From Bacteroidales bacterium (lineage in GTDB: Bacteria; Bacteroidota; Bacteroidia; Bacteroidales; UBA932), in contig JAGBJY010000026.1 in the NCBI GenBank assembly GCA_017934185.1, positions 1 to 43,635 of the forward strand: a stretch of 43,635 bases of DNA, in the 5' to 3' direction. Below are positions 15,805 to 22,953 of the stretch, one piece after another. Below the pieces are notes generated by a model. It was not told the DNA's origin. It did not search any database and saw nothing but the letters and a program-made list of their open reading frames with translations. A program made the translations under genes and the position numbers. The stretch's first letter is position 1, and each line of letters opens with the position of its first letter.

Positions 15805-16676
15805 TGCCCACACTAAAGGAAATAAAAGGCCGCATAGCCTCGGTCAAGAGCACGCTGAAGATTACTTCGGCCATGAAGCTGGTGTCTTCTGCCAAGCTCC
15901 GCAAGGCGCAGGCGGCCATCGAGAACATGCGCCCTTATGAGCAGCAACTGCAGCGGATGCTTGCTTCCGCGTCTGTAGAGGCATACGCCCCCGTCATGCC
16001 CGACCCTGATCGGGCATCTCCCGCTCCGCGCGTCATTCTCGCCATCGCCAGCAACTCTTCCCTTTGCGGCGGCTTCAACGCCAATGCCATCTCACGGGTA
16101 CGCAAAACCCGCAGGAGCGGAGACATCGTCTATTCCATCGGCCGGAAAATGGCCGATGCCATGCGCAAGGACGGTTTCCCTTCGCCGGAGGATTACACTG
16201 CCCTGAGCGAGCATCCGGCCTATGCCCCCTGCGCCCAGCTGGTAGAGCGGCTCAGTGAGGACTTTGCCGCGGGCCGCATCGGCGAAGTGCTGCTGGTGTA
16301 CAATCATTTTGTGTCTACCGCCCGTCAGGAACCCGTGGTGGAGCGCCTGCTTCCATCCGGGGAGGCTGCGCCCGCCGGCGCTAAAATAAGCGCCGATGCG
16401 CCGGCGGGCGCAGCCTCCCCGTCCGATGCCATCATCGAGCCATCGCCCTCAGAGCTCCTGGCCATCCTTCTGCCCAAGACCTTGAAACTCAAGCTCTATG
16501 CGGCCCTGCTGGACAGCGCCGCCGCCGAGCATGCCGCCCGTACCGTTGCCATGCAGGCCGCTACCGACAACGGCAACCAGCTCCTGGAAGAACTCACCCT
16601 CCAGTACAACAAGGGCCGTCAGCAAAAAATCACCAACGAAATCCTGGACCTTGCCGCCGGCAGTGCCGCAAAGTAA
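15804..16676 (+). CDS. atpG: ATP synthase F1 subunit gamma, with two in-frame palindromic insertions
   Basis: The 290-residue rotor-shaft protein begins [34 protein letters not shown]-like and ends with the conserved helix EHAARTVAMQAATDNGNQLLEELTLQYNKGRQ-type sequence. Between the coiled-coil ends lies the Rossmann-like domain (SNSSLCGGFNANAIS). Two extra segments are encoded by palindromic DNA: VMPDPDRAS at residues 64-72 (15993-16018) and GEAAPAGAKISADAPAG onward at residues 186-208 (16358-16421). Both fall where gamma sequences vary in length, so they are probably surface loops and the protein should be functional. It is the last gene of the operon. Confidence 0.95.
   Translation: MPTLKEIKGRIASVKSTLKITSAMKLVSSAKLRKAQAAIENMRPYEQQLQRMLASASVEAYAPVMPDPDRASPAPRVILAIASNSSLCGGFNANAISRVRKTRRSGDIVYSIGRKMADAMRKDGFPSPEDYTALSEHPAYAPCAQLVERLSEDFAAGRIGEVLLVYNHFVSTARQEPVVERLLPSGEAAPAGAKISADAPAGAASPSDAIIEPSPSELLAILLPKTLKLKLYAALLDSAAAEHAARTVAMQAATDNGNQLLEELTLQYNKGRQQKITNEILDLAAGSAAK
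15993..16018 (+). repeat. 26-nt palindromic unit inside atpG (site 1)
   Basis: The layout is GTC, ATGCCCGA, six-base loop, TCGGGCAT, C. The 8-bp stem is perfect. It starts on codon 64 and encodes VMPDPDRAS. Units of the same 26-nt footprint lie at 11924, 36438 and (minus strand) 21690-21665. Confidence 0.92.
16358..16421 (+). repeat. 64-nt palindromic element inside atpG (site 2)
   Basis: The arm starts CGGGGAGGCTGCGCCCGC and runs 16358-16381; its exact complement is 16398-16421, a 24-bp perfect stem. The 16-nt loop begins TAAAATAA and contains GCGCCGAT. In frame it encodes APAGAK-IS-ADAPAG. The DUF2723 gene carries APAYAK-KQ-ADAPAG from a similar core with different outer arms. Confidence 0.93.
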
Positions 16677-16693
16677 ACCCTGTATAAAGAAAA

Positions 16694-16799
16694 ACCTGCG
16701 AGCGAATTTCACAATTGGCTGCAGGTATTATAGTAAGGTATCAATATTTATGTCTGATACCCCATATATCGAATACCGTGCCAAAACGCTGCGGCACGG
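16694..16799. repeat. Three successive stem-loops between atpG and yitT
   Basis: The 130-nt convergent gap holds ACCTGC (16694-16699) with GCAGGT (16721-16726), GGTATCA (16737-16743) with TGATACC (16755-16761), and CCGTGCC (16776-16782) with GGCACGG (16793-16799). No plausible gene is present. The last stem is preceded and followed by A-rich sequence, so termination of either strand is possible but not clear. Confidence 0.6.
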
Positions 16800-16806
16800 A
16801 AAAAAT

Positions 16807-17733
16807 TTATGAAATTTTCTTCTTGCGGCGCTTCTTTTGGTTCCAGTCGCCGTAAATTTCACTCACGTTACCGGCTGTGATGAAGCCGTGGATGTCGTTC
16901 ACTTTGAGAAAATCCATGAGATTGGCAAATTCGTCCTGGGTGAGCAGGGTCTGGATTTCCACGTTCTTGTTGCCGTTGTAGCCGCCGGTCACTTCATACA
17001 GGGAGCAGCCGCGTTCCAGCTCTTCAATGATGTATTTCCGGATGCGCTCATGCTGGGAAGAGATGATGCACACCCGTTTGCGGCGGTTGAGGCCGGCGGT
17101 GAAATAATCCAGAGCCAGACCATTGATCCAGGTGCCTATGAGGCCGATGACCACCATGCGGAACGGATTCACGGCAAAGGCGGTGCAGCAGATGAGGGCG
17201 CCGGCCACGGAAACCGAGGTGCCGATGTCAAAATGCAGGTACTTGTTCACAATCTTGGCCAGAATGTCCAGGCCGCCGGTAGAGGCGTTGATGTGGAAAA
17301 GGATGGTTTGCGAGGCGCTCAGGATGAGGACAAAGCAAAGGAGGTCGAACCAGATGTCGCCCATCATGGAGGTCTGGCCGGGTTCCATAAGGCTGGAGGC
17401 CGGGAGAATCCTGTCCCAGATTTCAATCATGGGGCCCAGCACCAGGGCGGTATATACGGTTTTTGCCCCGAATTCCTGGCCGATGAGCAGCCAGGCCAGC
17501 ACCAGCAGGATGGCGTTGATAATGGTCACTACCACAGACACCTTTACCGTGATGCCCACCAGGCCGAAGAGGCTGGCAATGACCATGGAAAGGCCGGTGA
17601 TGGAGCCCATGACCAGGTTGCTGGGCAGCAGGAAGTAATACACCGCCGCGGCCGCGATGAACATGGCCACTGTCATGATAATGAATTCCTTCCAGAATTT
17701 CCAAGTGCCCAGCACTTTGAGAATGTTTTTCAT
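16807..17733 (-). CDS. YitT family membrane protein (DUF161 + DUF2179)
   Basis: The 308-residue protein has five to six predicted N-terminal membrane segments (from FIIMTVAMFIAAAAVYYFLLPSN through LICCTAFAVNP) with the YitT signatures GSITGLSMVIA and HINASTGGLDILAKIVNKY. A cytoplasmic DUF2179 domain follows (RRKRVCIISSQHERIRKYI, GYNGNKNVEIQTLL). The end is strongly basic (KKRRKKKIS). Function is not established for the family; transport is suspected. The start at 17733 (MKNILKVLG) follows a minus-strand TACCTTTG box. Confidence 0.9.
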   Translation of the reverse strand: MKNILKVLGTWKFWKEFIIMTVAMFIAAAAVYYFLLPSNLVMGSITGLSMVIASLFGLVGITVKVSVVVTIINAILLVLAWLLIGQEFGAKTVYTALVLGPMIEIWDRILPASSLMEPGQTSMMGDIWFDLLCFVLILSASQTILFHINASTGGLDILAKIVNKYLHFDIGTSVSVAGALICCTAFAVNPFRMVVIGLIGTWINGLALDYFTAGLNRRKRVCIISSQHERIRKYIIEELERGCSLYEVTGGYNGNKNVEIQTLLTQDEFANLMDFLKVNDIHGFITAGNVSEIYGDWNQKKRRKKKIS

Positions 17734-17753
17734 GGTGGTTAGTTTTAGTGCCC

Positions 17754-17782
17754 CAAAGGTAATAAAAATTATTGTACCTTTG
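17754..17782. promoter_or_regulatory. Divergent -7 boxes for yitT (minus) and the HAD operon (plus)
   Basis: TACCTTTG occurs on the minus strand (17761-17754) and again on the plus strand (17775-17782), only 13 nt apart. Leaders would be about 15 nt for the YitT gene and about 4 nt for the HAD gene. Polymerases could not occupy both at once, so the two genes may interfere. Confidence 0.72.
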
Positions 17783-17791
17783 TATCGAAAT

Positions 17792-18382
17792 ATGGCAAAG
17801 GCATACGTTTTTGATATCGGCGGAGTGCTGATAGGTTTGGATTTGAAAGCTTGTATCCGGGCTTTCCAGGATATTTTGGGCTTTGACCGCATCACCGAAC
17901 TTCTGGACCCTTACCACCAGAAAGGTATCTACGGGGAACTGGAGGCCGGGCAGCTCAGTGCCGATGACTTCCGCGCTCGGATTCTTGCCGAGTCCCGTCC
18001 CGGCAGCGCTCCTGAAGACGTAGACCGCTGCATGGCCGCCCTCCTTACGGGCATGGACCCCCGCACCGTGGCGGCGGTGAAGCAGCTGGAAGTTCCGAGG
18101 TATCTGCTTTCCAACAACAATCCCATTTCCATGGCCCGTTGCCGGGAAATCCTCTGCGAAAACGGTCTGGGAGAGGCTTTCGCGGCCGAATTCATCTCCT
18201 CCGACATGAAGCTCATGAAACCTTCCAGGGCTTTCTATGAGGAGGTGCTGCGGTGCATCGGCCTGCCGGCCGGGGAGATTGTTTTTATCGACGACAACCT
18301 CGCCAATGTGGAAGGGGCCAAAGCCGTGGGCATCGATGCCCGCCTGTTTGTCCCCGGAACCGATATCCGTGCTGTCCTATGA
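17792..18382 (+). CDS. HAD-superfamily hydrolase (subfamily IA, YihX-like)
   Basis: The 196-residue product carries HAD motif I at the N-terminus (VFDIGGVLIGLD; the second Asp is replaced by Gly, as in YihX-like proteins), motif II in LLSNNNP, the Lys of motif III in MKLMKPSRAFYEEVL, and motif IV in IVFIDDNLANVEGAKAVG. Such enzymes remove phosphate from sugar phosphates such as glucose-1-phosphate; the substrate here is not known. It leads an operon with the transporter and ZIP genes (ATGA overlaps). That layout suggests, but does not prove, use of imported phosphoesters. Confidence 0.88.
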   Translation: MAKAYVFDIGGVLIGLDLKACIRAFQDILGFDRITELLDPYHQKGIYGELEAGQLSADDFRARILAESRPGSAPEDVDRCMAALLTGMDPRTVAAVKQLEVPRYLLSNNNPISMARCREILCENGLGEAFAAEFISSDMKLMKPSRAFYEEVLRCIGLPAGEIVFIDDNLANVEGAKAVGIDARLFVPGTDIRAVL

Positions 18383-19719
18383 TCCTTTTCTCCTATTTCC
18401 GCATCAGCAAACCGTCGGCCCTGAAGGTGCCGGCAGGGGAGGTGGATGCCGTTTACAGGAAATACCGCAGGCGCACTTTCTGGGGCGTGACGGTGGCCTA
18501 CACCCTTTATTATGTGTGCCGGACCACCCTGGGCGTGGTGAAGCAGCCGCTCATTGACGGAGGGTATCTGACGGCCGCGCAGCTGGGTATCATCGGCTCG
18601 CTTTTCTATTTTGTGTACTCCGTGGGCAAGTTCCTGAACGGATTCATGGCCGATTACTGCAACATCCGGCGTTTCATGGCCTGGGGCATCGGGATTTCGG
18701 CCGCGGTGAACCTGGTGCTGGGACTGATGGGGCTGCTGAACCCCGTGTCGCTGCTGGTGTTTGTGGTGTTTACGCTGCTCTGGGGCATCAACGGTTTTGC
18801 TCAGTCCATGGGCTCTCCGCCCGGAACCATCAGCCTGTCGCGCTGGTTCCCCCTGAACCGCAGGGGCACCATGTACAGCATTTTCAGTTCCACCCCGCAG
18901 CTGGGCAAATCCGTTTCCATGATTATGACGGGCTTCATTGTGGCGGCCTGCGGCTGGCAATGGGGCTTTCTGGCCGCTGCCGTGGCCGGAGCCATCGGTC
19001 TGGTGGTTTCTTTGGTTTTTATAGCCGATACCCCGGAGAGCAAAGGCCTTCCCTCTGTGCAGGAGCTTTCCGGCGAGCCGGTGCGGGAAATGGACAAACA
19101 GCCCACCCGGCAGCTTCAGAAATGGGTTTTCAAGCATCCCGGCATCTGGGTCATTGCCCTTTCCACGGCCTTTCTTTATATCACCCAGCATGCGGTGAGC
19201 GACTGGGGCGTGCTGTTCCTGCAAAAGCAGAAGGGTTTTTCGCTGGAAGGGGCGGCGCAGATTATCGGCCTGGCCGAAATTTTTGGTGTGGCCGGAAACC
19301 TCTCGGCCGGATGGCTGTCGGACGTGGTGTTCCGGGGCAACCGTGTACGGCCGGTGGTTATCTCCGGCGTGCTGGCGGTGGCGGCCCTCGGGGGCTTCCT
19401 CTTCCTGGAGGGCGGCTTTGGCCTGAATATGCTTTTTGTGGCGCTGTTCAGCATGGCTTTCAGTGTGGTTTTCTGCATTGTGGCCGGGCTCATGGCACTG
19501 GATTTCGTGCCCCGAAAGGCCACCGGGGCGGCGCTGGGCATCATCGGCATCACCAGTTATGTGGCGGCCGGTTTGCAGAGCCTCCTGAGCGGCTGGCTCA
19601 TCGGCGGCCATGAGGTGGAAGGGGTCTATGACTTCACGCCGGCTTCGGTCTTTTGGATTATCGCCTGCTTCCTGGCCTTCTCACTGCCGGTTGTGGGCTG
19701 GAAATATTTACGAAAATGA
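18379..19719 (+). CDS. Organophosphate:phosphate antiporter family transporter (GlpT/UhpT-like MFS)
   Basis: The 446-residue protein has twelve predicted membrane segments and OPA-family signatures: YTLYYVCRTTLGVVKQPL in helix 1, YSVGKFLNGFMADY after helix 2, GSPPGTISLSRWFPLNRRGTM in the first half, and GNLSAGWLSDVVF in the second. The family exchanges glycerol-3-phosphate or hexose phosphates for inorganic phosphate. The start ATG at 18379 overlaps the HAD stop (ATGA), and the stop overlaps the ZIP start. Confidence 0.87.
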   Translation: MILFSYFRISKPSALKVPAGEVDAVYRKYRRRTFWGVTVAYTLYYVCRTTLGVVKQPLIDGGYLTAAQLGIIGSLFYFVYSVGKFLNGFMADYCNIRRFMAWGIGISAAVNLVLGLMGLLNPVSLLVFVVFTLLWGINGFAQSMGSPPGTISLSRWFPLNRRGTMYSIFSSTPQLGKSVSMIMTGFIVAACGWQWGFLAAAVAGAIGLVVSLVFIADTPESKGLPSVQELSGEPVREMDKQPTRQLQKWVFKHPGIWVIALSTAFLYITQHAVSDWGVLFLQKQKGFSLEGAAQIIGLAEIFGVAGNLSAGWLSDVVFRGNRVRPVVISGVLAVAALGGFLFLEGGFGLNMLFVALFSMAFSVVFCIVAGLMALDFVPRKATGAALGIIGITSYVAAGLQSLLSGWLIGGHEVEGVYDFTPASVFWIIACFLAFSLPVVGWKYLRK

Positions 19720-20477
19720 ACAACATTCTCATAGCGCTTCTTATCCCTTTCGCCGGTACCGCGCTGGGCTCGGCCTTTGTGTTTTTCATGCGAGAAGACA
19801 TGCCTGCCTATTTGCAGAAGGTCCTTTTGGGCTTCGCCTCCGGCGTCATGGTGGCGGCTTCCGTATGGTCGCTCCTCATTCCCAGCATTGATATGCAGGG
19901 CGGCGTCTGGCCGGCTACCATCGGCCTCATGGCGGGTTTTGCGTTTTTGCTGCTCATCGACTACATAACTCCGCACCTGCATGCTTCCGGGGAGGAGGAA
20001 GGTCCCCGCAGCAAGCTTTCCAAAACCACCAAGCTGGCGCTGGCCGTAACCATTCACAATCTGCCTGAGGGCATGGCCGTTGGGGTGGCCATTGCCGGCG
20101 CGCTTTCCTCCGATGTGGGGATGAGCATGGCGGGGGCCATTGCGCTGTCGCTGGGTATCGCCATCCAGAATGTGCCGGAGGGGGCCATTATCTCCATGCC
20201 GCTCCGGGCTGCCGGAAACAGTCGCAGCCGCTCTTTTGCCGTTGGGGCGCTGAGCGGGATTGTGGAGCCCATCGGCGGGGCGCTGGTGTTGCTGCTGGCC
20301 TCTGTGGTAACCCCCATGATGCCTTACCTGCTGGCTTTCGCCGCCGGTGCCATGCTCTATGTGGTGGTGGAAGAACTGGTGCCCGAAGCCTCCCTGGGGG
20401 AACACTCCAACCTGGCTACGGTTGGTTTTGCCCTGGGTTTTGCCCTGATGATGGTGTTGGACGTGATAATGGGCTAA
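19716..20477 (+). CDS. ZIP family divalent metal transporter (ZupT-like)
   Basis: The 253-residue membrane protein has the two ZIP metal-site motifs: HNLPEGMAVG in helix 4 and QNVPEGAIIS in helix 5. EELVPEA marks a late conserved helix. ZIP proteins import Zn2+, Fe2+ or Mn2+ into the cytoplasm; the His-to-Gln change in the second motif is seen in the GufA-type branch. The ATG overlaps the preceding stop (ATGA). The last 62 nt overlap the convergent MATE gene. Confidence 0.9.
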   Translation: MNNILIALLIPFAGTALGSAFVFFMREDMPAYLQKVLLGFASGVMVAASVWSLLIPSIDMQGGVWPATIGLMAGFAFLLLIDYITPHLHASGEEEGPRSKLSKTTKLALAVTIHNLPEGMAVGVAIAGALSSDVGMSMAGAIALSLGIAIQNVPEGAIISMPLRAAGNSRSRSFAVGALSGIVEPIGGALVLLLASVVTPMMPYLLAFAAGAMLYVVVEELVPEASLGEHSNLATVGFALGFALMMVLDVIMG

Positions 20478-21966
20478 GCACGGCGCCCTTGTACCTCAGG
20501 GTAAGATAGGCCGACCGGACGGCCAGGTGCATGAAGTAGGCGCCCATCAAAAGGTGAAGGGCCTTGGCGGGCTGCAGGGGGTTTAAGATGGCCAGCCCTG
20601 CAAACCAGGTGGCAAAGAAGCCCACGGCGCAAAGAAGGGTACTGTTCCGGAGGTCTTTAGAAGCCGTTGCGCCGATAAAAATCCCGTCCCAGACAAAAGC
20701 CGGACAGCCGATAAGCGGCATCAGCAGCAGCCAGGGGAGGTAGGCTTTGCCCGCTTCCACAACGCTCTGGTCCGAGGTCATGAGGCGCAGCAGGGGCGTT
20801 CCGCCCAGCCCGTACGCCAGCATAAAGAGCAGCATTACCCCCAGCGTAAGGAGGTACGTATCTCTGACCGTGGATTTTACGCCTTCCTCTGAACCTTCGC
20901 CGATGAATCGGCCCGTGAGCGCCTCCCCGGCATAAGCAAATCCGTCCGTGAAGTAGCTGAAAACCATGAGGAGCTTCATCAGGATGGTGCTCAACGCCAG
21001 CACCAGGTCTCCGTACCGGGCCGACAGCACCGTGAATCCAATATACACCGCTATCATTCCCACCGACCGCAGGAACAGGTCCCGGTTCAGCGTGAAGAAG
21101 CTCCCGCCCTCGGCCTGCCCGCTCCCACCATCGGCCTCAATGCCCTGTTGGCTAACTCTCTGATTGTCAGCTGTTTCCTTAAAAACAGTAAGGAAATTTT
21201 GCTTACTGTTTTTGCGTAAACGCTTGAGGGTTAGCGGGTTAAGCTGCGGGGCAAAACCGTAGCGGCGGCGGGCGGCGACAAGGGAATATGCAAAGCCGCT
21301 CCATTGGGCCAGGACCGTCCCCAGCGCCACACCGGAAAACCCCATCGCCGGCAGCCCTGCAAGGCCGAAGCCCAGCGCCACCGACAGGACTATGTTAAGG
21401 CCGTTCACCAGGAGGTCGGCGGTCATGGGCCTTACGGAATCCTGCAGGCCGATGAACCAGCCCTTGAAAGCAAAGAGCGAAAGCGTGGCCGGCGCCGCCC
21501 AGATGCGGATGTAGAAGTAGCGGGTGGCCAGCGCCTGCACCTCGGGGGAGCAGTGCACCATGAGAAAGGCCGCCTTTACCACCACCCATTGCAGCAAGAT
21601 AAGCACCAAGGCCGACAGCAGCGCAATGCGTAGTGCCCGTGCCAGGATGGCATTGAGGGCGGCAGATGCCCGGTCGCTGCCGGGCATGACGGGAGCGTCA
21701 TGGCCGACCGGATCGGCCATCTGCCTCCCGTAGGCCTGCGCCGTGAGCCCGCCGGTGCCGGCGCGTAAAAAAGCGAAGTTCCAATACAGCAGGTCAAAGA
21801 GCATGGTGCCGATGGAGATGCCGCCGATGAGGGCCGCTCCGCTCACGCCGCCGGTGCCGCCCAGGTGCCCCACTACGGCAATGTCCACCATGCCCACCAG
21901 CGGCACGGTAATTCCCGCCAGAATGCTGGGCAGGGCCAGGCGCAGTATTTCGCGTTTTAGTTTCAA
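20416..21966 (-). CDS. MATE family efflux transporter with two palindromic insertions
   Basis: Read from a TTG at 21966 that overlaps the rsgA stop, the protein has 516 residues. It has MATE features: PSILAGITVPLVGMVDIAVVGHLG in helix 1, GGLTAQAYGR, and the repeated second half with AYAGEALTGRFIGEGSEEG. MATE proteins export cations or drugs using Na+ or H+ gradients; this one is nearest the DinF-like branch. It is longer than usual because of DNA-palindrome-encoded stretches: QMADPVGHDAPVMPGSDRAS (21665-21721) and an inter-half loop encoded around 21100-21260 that includes the 33-nt repeat. A longer reading to 22098 would overlap rsgA by 136 nt and is unlikely. Confidence 0.87.
   Translation of the reverse strand: MKLKREILRLALPSILAGITVPLVGMVDIAVVGHLGGTGGVSGAALIGGISIGTMLFDLLYWNFAFLRAGTGGLTAQAYGRQMADPVGHDAPVMPGSDRASAALNAILARALRIALLSALVLILLQWVVVKAAFLMVHCSPEVQALATRYFYIRIWAAPATLSLFAFKGWFIGLQDSVRPMTADLLVNGLNIVLSVALGFGLAGLPAMGFSGVALGTVLAQWSGFAYSLVAARRRYGFAPQLNPLTLKRLRKNSKQNFLTVFKETADNQRVSQQGIEADGGSGQAEGGSFFTLNRDLFLRSVGMIAVYIGFTVLSARYGDLVLALSTILMKLLMVFSYFTDGFAYAGEALTGRFIGEGSEEGVKSTVRDTYLLTLGVMLLFMLAYGLGGTPLLRLMTSDQSVVEAGKAYLPWLLLMPLIGCPAFVWDGIFIGATASKDLRNSTLLCAVGFFATWFAGLAILNPLQPAKALHLLMGAYFMHLAVRSAYLTLRYKGAVLSPLSRPTPSSGQNPGQNQP
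21181..21213. repeat. 33-nt dispersed palindrome, copy 2, inside the MATE gene
   Basis: It aligns with copies at 3189 and 41658 with three substitutions. One of them (G at 21193) makes a G-G mismatch that weakens the stem. The right flank TAAACGCTT is shared with the copy at 41658. It is read through in frame in the loop between the two MATE halves. Confidence 0.85.
21665..21721 (-). repeat. Pair of 26/25-nt palindromic units inside the MATE gene
   Basis: On the minus strand, 21690-21665 is GTC, ATGCCCGG, six-base loop, CCGGGCAT, C, starting on codon 93 and encoding VMPGSDRAS. On the plus strand, 21697-21721 is GTC, ATGGCCGA, CCGGA, TCGGCCAT, C. The two units face each other across six nt, and their GGCAGATG/CATCTGCC borders form an outer inverted repeat. 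Confidence 0.9.
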
Positions 21967-22889
21967 CGGAACTTCTTGTCTTCTTCCAGCATCCCCAGAT
22001 AGGAGTTGTAGCGCTCCGGGGCAATGCGGCCGTCCTCCACCGCCGCTTTCACGGCACAGCCCGGTTCGTGGGTATGGCTGCAGGGCGTAAAGCGGCAATC
22101 CTGGGAAGCGCGGAGCATCTCCGGGAAATAGCGGGCTATCTCCTCTTTCTCCACATCTACCAGACCAAAGCCGCGAATGCCCGGAGAATCAATGACATAG
22201 CCACCGGAAGCCAAGGGGTACATCTCATAGAGGGAGGTGGTGTGCTTTCCCTGGAGATGCGCCAGGGAAATGGCGCCGATTTTGGGATCCAGCGAAGGGT
22301 CCAGTGCCTTGATGAGGGACGATTTCCCCACGCCGGACTCTCCGGAAAAGAGGTTAACCTGCCCCTTGCAGGCTTCCCGGATATCGGCGATGCCTTCCCC
22401 TGTGCGTACGGAAGTTTCGATGACCGGATAACCGGCGCCCTCATAGATGGCCTTGAAGCGGGCCAGCTGCCCGGCGGCCTCGTCCCGGTACAAATCCGTT
22501 TTGCTCAGGACCACCGTGGCCGGGATTCCATACAATTCGCAGGTGACCAGGATGCGGTCCAGAAAGGGGAGTTTTACCTCCGGGAACAGCAGCGATACCA
22601 CTACATAGGCCCTGTCCACATTGGCGGCAATGATATGCGCCTGCCGGGACAGGTTGGTGGATCGGCGGATGACATAATTGCGGCGGGGGAGGATTTCCGT
22701 GATGACGCAGCCGTCTTCATCGGCCTCATAGCGCACATGGTCCCCTACGGCGATGGGATTGGTGATTTCACTGGCTTTCAGACGGATTTTCCCCCTGAGG
22801 ACGGCCGGAAATACCTCCCACGCCGGCAACTCCGACAGCAAATAATGGCTGCCGGCATTCTTTACCACCGTTGCTTGACCGCTTTTCAT
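21963..22889 (-). CDS. rsgA: Ribosome biogenesis GTPase RsgA
   Basis: The 308-residue product shows the circularly permuted GTPase order of RsgA: an N-terminal OB-fold, then G4 (VLSKTD), G1 (SGESGVGKSSLI), the switch Thr (GKHTTS) and G3 (DSPGIRGFG). A C-terminal zinc knuckle follows, with Cys and His in CRFTPCSHTHEPGC. RsgA acts in late 30S subunit maturation. The ATG at 22889 lies 6 nt after a TAAATTTG box, suggesting a leaderless message. The MATE start overlaps its stop. Confidence 0.96.
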   Translation of the reverse strand: MKSGQATVVKNAGSHYLLSELPAWEVFPAVLRGKIRLKASEITNPIAVGDHVRYEADEDGCVITEILPRRNYVIRRSTNLSRQAHIIAANVDRAYVVVSLLFPEVKLPFLDRILVTCELYGIPATVVLSKTDLYRDEAAGQLARFKAIYEGAGYPVIETSVRTGEGIADIREACKGQVNLFSGESGVGKSSLIKALDPSLDPKIGAISLAHLQGKHTTSLYEMYPLASGGYVIDSPGIRGFGLVDVEKEEIARYFPEMLRASQDCRFTPCSHTHEPGCAVKAAVEDGRIAPERYNSYLGMLEEDKKFR

Positions 22890-22895
22890 CGGCTA

Positions 22896-22903
22896 CAAAT
22901 TTA
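22896..22903 (-). promoter_or_regulatory. -7 box of rsgA (leaderless layout)
   Basis: Minus-strand TAAATTTG ends 6 nt before the rsgA ATG. The start of transcription would coincide with, or be a base or two from, the start codon. The oppositely directed TACATTTG box at 22925 is 21 nt away. Confidence 0.7.
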
Positions 22904-22924
22904 CGAAAATTCAAGAATTCTGCT

Positions 22925-22932
22925 TACATTTG
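22925..22932 (+). promoter_or_regulatory. -7 box of the AmgK-like/MurU-like operon
   Basis: TACATTTG matches TAnnTTTG and stands 21 nt before the ATG at 22954, giving a leader of about 16 nt. Confidence 0.65.
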
Positions 22933-22953
22933 TAAGATTTAAGTAAGATAACC

